Below are positions 53,797 through 64,000 of a DNA stretch of 64,000 bases, one piece after another. Position 1 is the stretch's first letter. The number at the start of each line of letters is the position of its first letter. A program made the position numbers and the translations under genes. The notes under the pieces are model-generated. The model had not been told where the DNA came from. It saw only the letters and a list, made by a program, of their open reading frames with translations, and searched no databases. The DNA is from Eledone cirrhosa (lineage: Eukaryota > Mollusca > Cephalopoda > Octopoda > Eledonidae): positions 118,048,823-118,112,822 of the forward strand of contig OZ024742.1 of NCBI GenBank assembly GCA_964016885.1, written 5' to 3'.

Positions 53797-54780
53797 TGGC
53801 GAATGTATGGTTACATAACCACCGGTGAATTACTCGTCTCCGGTGGTTTCGTCACTCCACGTGACTTTTGTGTGGCATTATCACGCTGTAGACGAATCCA
53901 AATAAACAAACAAACAAACAGGCAGAAAAAACCCCAAAAATGAATAAGCATAAGTTTCATTGTACTGTAGTGTTTGAATGTCTGACTTAATTTTTCCCTT
54001 CCCTTCTCTGTCCGTCCGTTTGTTTTTCTCTTCATTTTTATTTCCTTTACGTTTTTCGTTGTTGCTGTGCTGCTTTGATTTTTATTTTTATTTTTTTTAT
54101 TTTTGACCGGGTCATCAATTCAGTCTATTTATATATTTTGATGCCTTCCTCTTTTAGTGAGAATTCTACAATGTAGCAGGGGCTAGCGGGAGAGAATAGC
54201 GGCGGTAGTGATAATGAGGCAGTGGTGGTGGTGGTGGTGGTGGCGGTGCTGTGCTAGCAGCAACTAGCAGGAGGTAGTGGGAGAGAAGAGCGGCGTTAGC
54301 GATAATGAGGCAGTGGTGGTGGTGATGTGGTCGTACTACTGTAGTGATGGTGTTGAAGTTGGAGTAGAAATTTGAGTCGACTTGACCAGAGTTTTCATCG
54401 TGGTAGTGGTGGTGGTATTGGTGGTGAAATTATCTTTAGTGAAATTATCGTTAGTCGCGTATATGTGTTGACATATTGCCTTAATATTGGAATTAAACAT
54501 TTTGTTAAAACTAAAACTTGAGGCAATAATTATAGTAATTATTATTATTATGCTGAGATTGGTGGTGGTGGTGGTGAAATTGCCGTTATCTGGCTGTTGT
54601 GTTTAGTGTACACAGAGGGGTGATGGTGTAGGTGGTGTATCTAGTTTCTGATGTTGGTGAAATTGCTGTTATTTGGCTGTTCTATATAGTGTAGACAGAG
54701 GGGGTTTTCTTCCATTTATAACCATTTTCTTTTTTGAATATAAAATGTATAGTACAAAATTAAATATTTGAGCGATATAA
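53797..54780. repeat. GGT-rich duplicated low-complexity region
   Basis: 54175-54335 contains two similar units built on GGGAGAGAA.AGCGGCG and GATAATGAGGCAGTGGTGGTGG. 54560-54720 contains two more units with GTGAAATTGC.GTTAT.TGGCTGTT. The sequence at 53800-54170 is unremarkable. There is no gene. Confidence 0.7.
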
Positions 54781-54942
54781 CAATATATTATGGATCCGAA
54801 TTTTTTAGGACTCAAGCCGAATGTTTTATGCAACATTTGTACTAAGAATTGTTATTTCACGATTGATTTAAATATGTTAAAAAATCAAAACTTACGGGAG
54901 CGATTTCTCGACCTTCTATCCACCATGTGTGTCTTCTTCCCT

Positions 54943-54943
54943 A

Positions 54944-54996
<53 letters not shown>
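54943..54996. repeat. (ATT)n microsatellite
   Basis: About 18 ATT units upstream of the diverged R4-like copy. Confidence 0.95.
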
Positions 54997-54998
<2 letters not shown>

Positions 54999-55159
54999 GA
55001 AGGAGAAGCCACGCTTCTTATTGGCTCCAGTTTTTTTCAACAGTATACATCTATTTCAACCGTTCCTAACCTTTTATTCTTTATTACCTTTAAAGTTTTA
55101 AACTTGATAAGAGTTGCGAGGAAGTGATCCACTTAATACAGGGGGTTCCCTCGTAAATA

Positions 55160-58060
55160 ATTCGACAACCCTTTATGGGGTCTCGTATTCTGTTGAATTT
55201 ATTTGAAAAATTTTTCGTTCAAACATGGATGCCACAAAAGAGAGAGAACGCTGTCAGACAACAGAGAGAGGAGGACTTTGTCAACATGTCAACAAGACAG
55301 CGTTTGAGCAAAGATGAATATGAAAGAAAATATTACGAAAGAAAAGAGAAACAATGTCCTTTTTAATGATAATAATAATAACAAGGACAAAGTTGAAGAG
55401 ATGTTTGGTAACCCACGGGAACGAAGGAGAGATGGTCTGTCTGATGAGAGAAATGTGGATGGCATGGAACACAATGTACGAGAGAAATAAAGGCAAGGTT
55501 ACAGGAGGACAACAGGAGTCTTATTTGTAACCTAAGGAAGGTTGACCAATGCAAGCTGAACCAAGAAACATATACGGTAAATGAAGTTCTGAAATACATC
55601 AAAACAAATAACATCACAGAAAGAAATGACCTGATAAAGTCAGCAAGCATTGTTATAGCAGAAAATATGGATGTAGTTGTCAAGGCGAAGAAAAACAATA
55701 AGGGAGCCAAAAAAAATAGCCATGGTGGAAAAGGAGAATACAGGCCATCTAGAAAGACATTTCTGTCTTAGTTCAAAAAGAGGAGAGAGAGCTTAGATAT
55801 GAAAACATACAAGACGCTAGAAGGAAAGTATGGCATTGAAAGAAAAGGCCAAAAAGTAAAAATGGAGGAACTCAAGCAACGTCTACAAAAAAAGCAAAGA
55901 TAGTAAGATACGAACAAAGAATAAAGCAATATCGGCAAAATAAACTATTTAGGGTAGACCAAAAGAGATTTTACCGAAAATTAAATGGAGTGTGTGACTA
56001 TACCGGATAATGTTGAAAGTTAAATGTTTTGGAGTGACATTTGGAGTAAAGAGATATGAAGGAAGCCAGAAAAAATATGAGCAACTCAATGTCTCCGAAA
56101 CTTGAGTTCAAGGCTAATGGATCAAAAGATTTAGCCAATGCCATGAACGAATAACAGAACAACTCAACACATTGCTAAATGCTGATCAAATGATATAGAA
56201 GTGGCTGACAAAGGGGAGGACAGGTTTGTGCTTAAAAACTAAAGGGAATGCGATAACATGCCTACCACTTATGTGGAAATTATTGATTGGAATAATCGCA
56301 GAATCGATCTACAGATAGTTTGAAGAAAATGGAGTTCTACCAGATGAGCAGAAAGGTTTCAAGCGTAAATGTAGAAGAAGTACAAAGGTCCAGCTTTTGA
56401 TAGATAAAACAAACTTAATGATATCAATAGGAGGAAAACTAACCTGACCTTAGCGTGGATCGATTACTGCAAAGCTATGACATGATTACGCACTCTTGGA
56501 TTATGGAATGTGTTAACTTATTTGGTATTATATCAAATGTTGAGCGATTCTTAAGGAAAAGTATGAAAGACTGAAAGACTGAACTGACAGCATATGAAAG
56601 AAATTTAGGAACAATAGAAATCAAGAGAGGTATATTCCAAGGGAACAGCCTGTCATCTCTCATGTGTGTACTGTGTATAATATCACTGACAATTATCTTG
56701 AGAAAAGCTAAGGCTGGGTATGAATTCAAAGGTCCCCAGAAAAACACCAACGACTTCAAGATTTATGGTAAGAATGATTCCCAGCTTAGTTCCCTTGTTG
56801 ATACGATGTATACTTTTAGTGCTGACATCAGATTGGAGTTTAGATTAAAAAAGTGCGATGTATTAATTTTGAACAAAGGCAAAATTAAAAGCATTGGCGT
56901 GGGGGAGGGGTGCTTCCACCAGGAAAGGTTATGAAGTAAATAGAAGAGGAAGGTTAAAAATACTTAGGGATATTGGAAGTTGATAAGATAATGCAGGAGG
57001 AAATGAAAGAAAAGTTTAAGGTGGAATACATGCAAAGACCGAGACTTATTCTCAAGTCGAAACTGAATGGAAAGAATAAGATGGAAACTATCAATACATG
57101 GGTAGTATCACTCCTTAGATACGGGGTGTGGGGGTGTTCACGTGGACAGCAGATGAGCTAAATAGTTTAGACGGAAAACGAAGAGAGATATTGACTAGAT
57201 ATGGGGTATTTCACCCAAAGAGCGACACAGACAGATTATATATACCAATAAAAGGAGGCGGAAGAAGACTTATGGGGTGCGAAGACAGCATTAGAACAGA
57301 AGAAACAATATGGCGTGGTACATGAAAGATTCAACAGAACCACTGTTGGTGGAAGTAAGAAGGTCGGGGATGTGCAAAATAGAAGATTGCAAAGAAAAAA
57401 TGCAGTACAAGCATTTGAAGATGGATGAAACTGAAAATAGATGGACAGAAAAAAGAATGTATAAACAATTCCAAAGAGATGTTGAAGATGGGACAGACAG
57501 AGAAAATAGGTGGGTAGGGATGACTAAAAGTGATCTAAAACCAGAAAGAGAATCCTTAATTTGTGCTGCTCAAGAACAAAGCGCCAAAAAACAACTTCAT
57601 AAAACAGAGTAGACCAAACAGCGGAAAGTGATAAGTGTAGAATTTGTGGCATGAATGGGGAAACTGTATGGCATATTACCAGTCAATGTACACCACTAAC
57701 TCAGAAAGAGTATAAGAGACATCACGAAAACATAACAGGGATAGTCCATTGGGCACTTTGTGGCAAATATGCACTTGACAGAGCAGAAAGTGGTATGAAC
57801 ATAACCCTGAGGGCGTTATCGAAACGATAATGCAAAGATCCTGTGGGATTGTGTGGTACAGTGTAACCATGATATTAAGCATAGCAGACCATGATATTGT
57901 AGTAACTGAGAAATAAAGCAATCTGGGCTCGATCATAGGAACAGTGAGTAAAGATCTTGAAAAATACATTAAACAAATAGGGATAGCAATACGGATGGAA
58001 GACTTAGAAAAAACAGCATTGCTTGGAACAGCTCGAATACTCCGGGTACTCGAAAAATAA
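55160..58060 (+). mobile_element. R4-C: diverged R4-like retrotransposon remnant
   Basis: Plus-strand and far more A-rich than R4-A and R4-B, with many stops. Landmarks in order: 56250-56400 [20 protein letters not shown] and LPDEQKGFKRK; 56450 LAWIDYCKA (motif A, damaged); 56620-56700 IKRGIFQGNSLSS (motif B, GD to GN); 56800-56900 ADIRLEFRLKKCDVLILNKGKIKS; 57140-57290 KRREILTRYGVFHPKSDTDRLYI; 57630-57690 CRICGMNGETVWHITSQC (CX2CX8HX4C). The FMDD loop has been deleted near 56740. Its nuclease domain is unrecognisable. Confidence 0.72.
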
Positions 58061-58153
58061 GGGATGTTACCTCAGTCCACTGGTAGCGAACAGCTAACAC
58101 TGTATTATATATCAAGTGTTCGAAGCTGTGAGAAGAAACAATAATAACAATAA
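58061..58153. other. Junction of R4-C and SINE
   Basis: Short sequence with the CTTCTGGTTTAGACACAAGG start of the next SINE just after it; otherwise nothing. Confidence 0.4.
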
Positions 58154-58378
58154 CGGCTTCTGGTTTAGACACAAGGCCAGCAACTTTGGGGGAAGGGAAA
58201 TTCGATTAAATAGACCCTAGTGCGTGACTGGTACTTTATTTTATAGACCCCCCCCCCAACCGTAAGATTGAAATGCAAAGCTAACCTCAGCAGGATTTGA
58301 ACGCAAAACGTAAAGCGCCGTAACTATGCTGCAACGCTTGGTGTTCGACGCTCTACCGATACTGCCAATTCACCGATA
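58154..58378 (+). mobile_element. Cephalopod-type SINE
   Basis: ACACAAGGCCAGCAACTTTGG, GACTGGTACTTTATTTTAT, a poly-C run, GAAATGCAAAGCTAACC, AGGATTTGAACGCAAAACG and CGACGCTCTACCGATACTGCC in order. A fuller version than the copy at 1318-1440, including the 3' tail. Confidence 0.85.
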
Positions 58379-59554
<1,176 letters not shown>

Positions 59555-59564
59555 CGACAAATAT

Positions 59565-59904
59565 GGATTCAAGCACTCGACGTTATGTTACTTCTTCAAA
59601 GCAAGAATGACGGACTATGATTAGAATGAGGAAAATGCGAAACTGTGATACCTATTTCAATGACAATCATGGTACTTGATTAATTAACCATTCTTGTGAT
59701 ATCAACAGACAATGACATTGAGTAAAAGGTTACGTTTCCAAGAATGGTTAAATAATCAAGTGACCATGATCGTCCTTGAAATATGTATCACGGCTTAATT
59801 AATAAACAACTCTTTAGCATCTACAGCTTCGGCTTATTCTCATTCTAATTATACTCCGTCATTTTTGCTTTGAAGAAGTTACATGACGTCGAGTACTTGA
59901 ATCG
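59565..59904. mobile_element. 340-bp inverted-repeat element
   Basis: Outer arms 59565-59630 and 59838-59904 (GGATTCAAGCACTCGACG against its complement) and inner arms 59645-59697 and 59738-59790 are inverted copies with about 85% identity by eye. A ~45-bp stretch is present only on the right side. It begins within 11 bp of a (TA)n tract. The layout resembles the PLE hairpins, and GAAGAAGT.ACA near the arm recalls a motif in PLE2 (6709-6720), so a further PLE family is possible. Confidence 0.6.
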
Positions 59905-61420
59905 AATTGCAGAATTCCAGCTATGCCTACCGTATGTATTTAGCTCCGCCTGTTGAGCGCTTTTTGATACAATCCGATAAATTTGATGAAGTGAGGCATC
60001 GGCTAACTACTACACCCGGAAACTCCCTCTACTGCTTGGACCAAGTTTACTTATTGGATTTCCCTAACAGTTGACGGAAATGTAATTATAAACCAACTTT
60101 TGACCGCATTAATAAGAGAACAAAAAGCAACGATAACCTCTTACTTTCCCGCAACACCTTTTATTTCTCATTAAAACCTGGAAACGTAGTCCCCTGCTAA
60201 GTACAATCCTGCCTCATCTAACCAAGAACGACCGGAGAACTCTATCTGCACCCGGTATGAACTGAACTGACCAAAACACCCAAAGCACTGTGAATATAAC
60301 TGGACTCTATATTTCGTCACTTCTACCTTATTCGCAATCAAACATTTGTCACATATGTTTTCCTTTATTTTTTCTTTATAACTCCTTTTTCTTCTTTATA
60401 CTTTTTCTTACATTTTCCTACTTGATTGACTGGGATATCAACTATATGATTATTTAATTATTACGTTCTACAATTTAAATTCACCTGCTATTTTTCATGA
60501 TGCCAGTTTTTTTCTAGTCTGGCTTCATAGCAAATCAATAGGCTATCTATCCCATGGATACTTCATATAAAATTCAATTGTTAATCACTATCAACATTTA
60601 GTATCCAATTCTAAACTCAATTTCTATCACTATGATAGAATTTATATATATGTGTGTATGTGTGCCTTTGCGCGCGTGTGTGTGTATGAATATTTAAGAA
60701 TGCATCCGTTTTCAAGACGAGGAGTTATCTTACTTTTATTTTTTAGTTAGGATTAGCTTCAGGCTCTATCCACCCACTCCTAAGACCATAACATATAGAT
60801 GCTTTAACAACGCATAATTTCTGAGTTTTAGTATGTGTGTATTTTACCTTACTGTTACTTTACCATGTGTTTATGCTAACACACACATATTTGACTTTGA
60901 AAATTTTTTACTAAATGTTTCGTATCACGTGTATATTCTACCATGTGAATATTAAAACATAATTGTATCTTATCATGTAACTATTTAAACATATGGGAAT
61001 ATAATAAACTTGGCACATAGATTACTGAATCACGCTACATATTTTACGGTATTTAGTTAGGTATCTTACTGTTTTTATTCCAATTGTTGCCGACTTCGAC
61101 ATTGAATTCTATATTTAGAAATCGTTTAAAGTCATTACAGTTATATATGTGATTCGGTGATATATTGATTCGGTCGACTCTGTTTAATCAGCTGTATATA
61201 GTACTTAATGATTATTTTGCCTCGGAGTATGTTTACAGGAGCTCTTACGAAGTGAACATAACAGTTTATTCATATATTGTTATATAGTATCATTATCTTG
61301 AATATATTGAAGTATAAAAAATGTACTTTCATGTGATCAGATATTTTACAAATAGTACACTGGTTTTATTTGTTTTTTGAATAATTTGAAATATATATAT
61401 GGATGGATGCTTATCTTCCA
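59905..61420. other. No recognisable gene
   Basis: 1.5 kb of AT-rich, unique-looking DNA with a short TG-rich stretch at 60648-60690. No ORF with a motif. Confidence 0.5.
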
Positions 61421-61424
61421 GTGA

Positions 61425-61545
61425 AAGATTAGTGAGAGAGAGAAAGACAGAGAGAGAAAGAGAGAGAATGATGGATAGATTGATGGATTTCTTCCAGACA
61501 AGAAGGAGTGAGAGAGAGAATGATAGAGAGGAATTGAAAAAGAAA
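61425..61545. repeat. (GA)n-rich tract
   Basis: AGAGAGAGA runs with interruptions. Confidence 0.9.
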
Positions 61546-61684
61546 AAAATCTAGAGGAAAAATGGCGATTAGTGGTGTGGAGAGGGGAGACTGGTATGTC
61601 GAGGCAACTGCTTGTCTTCAACAAAAGGACCTTTCTAGGCACAAACCCGTGGTCATTTGTAATCATAGGAGCATCTCAATATTT

Positions 61685-61813
<129 letters not shown>

Positions 61814-61814
61814 A

Positions 61815-61925
61815 GAAATGGCTTCTACAAGAATAGAACTGTTTCATTCGAAGGAAATCATCACGGCTTTCCTGATGATTTCCTTCGAATGAAATAGTTC
61901 TAGTCCTGTAGAAGCCATTTCTATA
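61815..61925. mobile_element. Short hairpin element with hammerhead, copy 2
   Basis: Second copy of the 17480-17603 family, again preceded by (TA)n and followed by the same GTGGTTAC...GATTGAACCCGGGATAC flank. The arms are inverted with a short centre. Confidence 0.72.
61865..61916 (+). ncRNA. Type I hammerhead-like ribozyme in hairpin element, copy 2
   Basis: Stem I GGCTTTC (61865-61871) with GAAGCC (61911-61916), core CTGATGA (61872-61878), stem II TTC/GAA around CTTC, GAAA (61891-61894), cleavage triplet GTC (61903-61905). The first base of stem III has changed (TAG for CAG). The left arm's core has become GTGATGA, so only the right arm keeps the consensus. Confidence 0.55.
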
Positions 61926-62029
61926 TTAAATATCTATACACTGCTATGTATTGAGTACTTTACTTACTGTGGTTACCCCCGATTGAACCCGGGATACACA
62001 CACACACAAATATGTATATATCATCGCGA

Positions 62030-62211
62030 TGTTGGTATATTGTTGTTGTTCAACCCCAGGTCATTCCAAATTCGGTAGACCTATAGTAAAGTACAACCCA
62101 GCCTTGATTATCTCGTCTTATATTGTACCGAGAACTATGTACTGAGAACTATATTATTCAACGTGTCATTTAAAAAAACTGTGGAACGTGATATACTGCT
62201 ATTTCTAGTAG
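62030..62211. other. No recognisable feature
   Basis: Unique-looking lead-in to the minisatellite. TACCGAGAACTATGTACTGAGAACTAT contains a small direct repeat. Confidence 0.4.
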
Positions 62212-62792
62212 GTCAATCCCTTACGTTATTTCGATATTTGTTCAATCCCTTACGTTATTTCGGTATTTGTTCAATCCCTTACGTTATTTCGATATTTGTT
62301 CAATCCCTTACGTTATTTCGGTATTTGTTCAATCCCTTACGTTATTTCGGTATTTGTTCAATCCCTTACGTTATTTCGGTATTTGTTCAATCCCTTACGT
62401 TATTTCGATATTTGTTCAATCCCTTACGTTATTTCGGTATTTGTTCAATCCTTTACGTTATTCCGGTATTTGTTCAATCCCGTACGTTATTTCGATATTT
62501 GTTCAATCCCTTACGTTATTTCGGTATTTGTTCAATCCCTTACGTTATTTCGGTATTTGTTCAATCCCGTACGTTATTTCGATATTTGTTCAATCCCTTA
62601 CGTTATTTCGGTATTTGTTCAATCCCGTACGTTATTTCGATATTTGTTCAATCCCTTACGTTATTTCGGTATTTGTTCAATCCCTTACGTTATTTCGGTA
62701 TTTGTTCAATCCCTTACGTTATTTCGGTATTTGTTCAATCCCTTACGTTATTTCGGTATTTGTTCAATCCCTTACGTTATTTCGGTATTTGT
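62212..62792 (+). repeat. 29-bp minisatellite, 20 units
   Basis: The unit TTCAATCCCTTACGTTATTTC plus GGTATTTG repeats head to tail with exactly 29-bp spacing. Units differ mainly at two sites: GGTA or GATA, and CCCTTA or CCCGTA. Because 29 is not a multiple of 3 and no stop arises, all three plus frames stay open, giving long but spurious ORFs. There are no spacers, so it is not a CRISPR array. Confidence 0.97.
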
Positions 62793-62930
62793 AATCGTAT
62801 TTCGTTTGTCATTGAATTAAATTTCTCCCGAAGTGAAATTCATCGTCGTTTTGCAATGTAAGGCACAACTGGTTAAATATACAGTATTTGCTATGCAATG
62901 ACCTGCAGAGATACTGCGATAAAATATTGG
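62793..62930. other. No recognisable feature
   Basis: Short gap between the minisatellite and a SINE. Confidence 0.4.
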
Positions 62931-63155
62931 TTTCTGATTTAGGCACAAGGCCAATATTTTGGGAGGAAGGGAAAGTTAATTAAATCGACCCAAGTGCATT
63001 ACTAGTACTTTATTTTATCGACCACCCCCCTCCCCCAGCCTCCGTAAGGATGAAAGGCAAAGCTAACCTCGGCGGTACTTGAACTCAGAACGTAAAGGAC
63101 CTTCATTATATGCCACGCCACAGGGTGTCTGATGCTATAGCGATACTACCAATCC
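62931..63155 (+). mobile_element. Cephalopod-type SINE
   Basis: TAGGCACAAGGCCAATATTTTG, GTACTTTATTTTATCGACC, a C-rich insertion, AAGGATGAAAGGCAAAGCTAACC, GGCGGTACTTGAACTCAGAAC and GATACTACCAATCCCCCG. The usual block order with several changes. Confidence 0.86.
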
Positions 63156-63171
63156 CCCGCCCTTACAATAA

Positions 63172-63385
63172 TCGCTTCGTATATAGGCACAAGGAGAGCA
63201 ATTTAGGGGGAGGGGAAAGTCGATTAAATAGACCCAGTGCGTGACTGGTACTTTATTTTATCGACCCCGTAAGGATGAAAGGCAAAGTTAACCTCGGCCG
63301 GATTTAAACTCAGATCATAAAGGGCCGTAACTCTATGCTGCAAAGCATGGTGTCCGACGCTCTACCGATACTACCACTCCCCTGA
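63172..63385 (+). mobile_element. Cephalopod-type SINE, tandem second copy
   Basis: Same family 17 bp after the previous copy: ATAGGCACAAGGAGAGCAATTT, ACTGGTACTTTATTTTATCG, AAGGATGAAAGGCAAAGTTAACC and CTCTACCGATACTACCACTCC. It lacks the poly-C insertion, so it is an independent insertion rather than a recent duplication. Confidence 0.86.
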
Positions 63386-63624
63386 CATGCTTCTATGTTT
63401 TTACGATAAAATATATTCATGAAAAATCTGAAATATAAATTATACCTTTATTAAGAAATATGAATACAATTTTAACCTAGTTGTTCATCTCTCCGTGAAG
63501 AGAAAACATGTTATCGATCTGATCGACTTTTGTGTAGTTGGAGCTCTGATCAGGGAAAGAATAGCTTCCATGTGGATATTAGTAGTTTATAGCTAATTAT
63601 AGTACATATAAACTAGGACTTGGG
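63386..63624. other. No recognisable feature
   Basis: AT-rich spacer. Confidence 0.4.
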
Positions 63625-63925
63625 ATACGTGCTATGCTTACGATCGTAAGGTCGTGTGTTCGATTACCACACCGAGTAGCTGCTGTGTCCTTGAGCAAGT
63701 CCTTTTATTCCGCGTTGCTCTAATCTTCATTATAATCCCATTTACATCTAAAATCTCAGATTAAAGTGATCTCAGTACTTGACTAGTACTTATTTTATCA
63801 ACTGGAATAAATGAAAGGCAAAATTGACCACGGGGATATTTGAGATCCAGATATAAAGGGCTAACTAAATACTCCAAAGTACACTATGTTCGATACTCTA
63901 ACGATTCTGCCAAGTCATTGTCTGT
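63625..63925 (+). mobile_element. Composite SINE: tRNA-like head plus cephalopod 3' module
   Basis: The head (GTGCTATGCTTACGATCGTAAG, then a B-box-like GTGTTCGATTACC) and the body (TGTCCTTGAGCAAGTCC, CGCGTTGCTC) match the type at 1045-1277. The 3' half (GTACTTATTTTATCAACTGG, AAATGAAAGGCAAAATTGACC, ATACTCTAACGATTCTGCC) is the module seen in the other SINEs. This copy therefore shows both modules joined. Confidence 0.78.
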
Positions 63926-64000
63926 AGAATTCTGACTTAATTATACTGAGAACTTTGAGACTGGAAGGCATATATTTACGAAATCTACTATTCTCCAAAA

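Noticed and set aside
54790..55101. Small protein starting MDPNFLGLKPNVLC
   Set aside because: It runs into an (ATT)n tract as poly-Leu, and no family is recognised.
62212..62792. CRISPR array
   Set aside because: Units are contiguous with no variable spacers and the context is eukaryotic.
62163..62861. A 232-residue repeat protein
   Set aside because: The 29-bp unit is open in all three forward frames. There is no start context, codon bias or conserved domain, so a minisatellite explains it fully.

Overview
The window looks like non-genic, repeat-packed DNA from a cephalopod mollusc, most likely an octopus. Three things suggest this. Several SINE copies share a conserved 3' module recognised as typical of octopus and squid (1318-1440, 42552-42668, 58154-58378, 62931-63155, 63172-63385, 63625-63925). 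(TA)n, (CA)n and (TTA)n microsatellites are very long. Penelope-like, R4-like and Tx1-like retroelements sit side by side. The species call is inference. I found no convincing host gene; every recognisable coding stretch belongs to a retrotransposon, and almost all are broken.

Layout. 1-13100: (TA)n tracts, fragments of a GAA-tailed non-LTR family (called NLR-alpha here), SINEs, and Penelope-like element (PLE) remnants at 218-345, 3850-6873, 7037-8186 and 10137-10920. 13157-17260: a 4.1 kb palindromic PLE holding a reverse transcriptase and a GIY-YIG endonuclease that are continuous apart from one stop codon. 17480-22860: a short hairpin element, a two-copy unclassified repeat, an NLR-alpha copy and an isolated hammerhead ribozyme. 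22857-29760: a Tx1-like element joined to a zinc-finger-bearing non-LTR element (NLR-beta). 30000-32530: a 0.5-0.65 kb direct repeat and degenerate fragments. 33229-39350: two Tx1-like copies, one with its gag-like ORF1. 39381-53796: five R4/Dong-type elements of two families, all on the minus strand and separated by (TTA)n. 55000-58060: a third, diverged R4-like copy on the plus strand. 58925-64000: (TA)n, an inverted repeat, a second hairpin element, a 29-bp minisatellite with 20 units and three SINEs.

How the parts relate. The PLE remnants are palindromic or terminal-inverted, and each touches a (TA)n tract on one side. Several carry hammerhead self-cleaving ribozymes whose stem I, core and (often self-complementary) stem III can be drawn by eye. 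The R4-like elements sit in (TTA)n, as the Dong element of Bombyx mori does in TAA repeats. Microsatellites therefore appear to serve as insertion sites, and some are themselves LINE tails. The best candidates for something little described are the set of PLE-linked hammerheads with self-complementary stem III, the isolated hammerhead at 21824-21881, and the TTA-partitioned R4 array with a 39-bp patch moved between R4 families.
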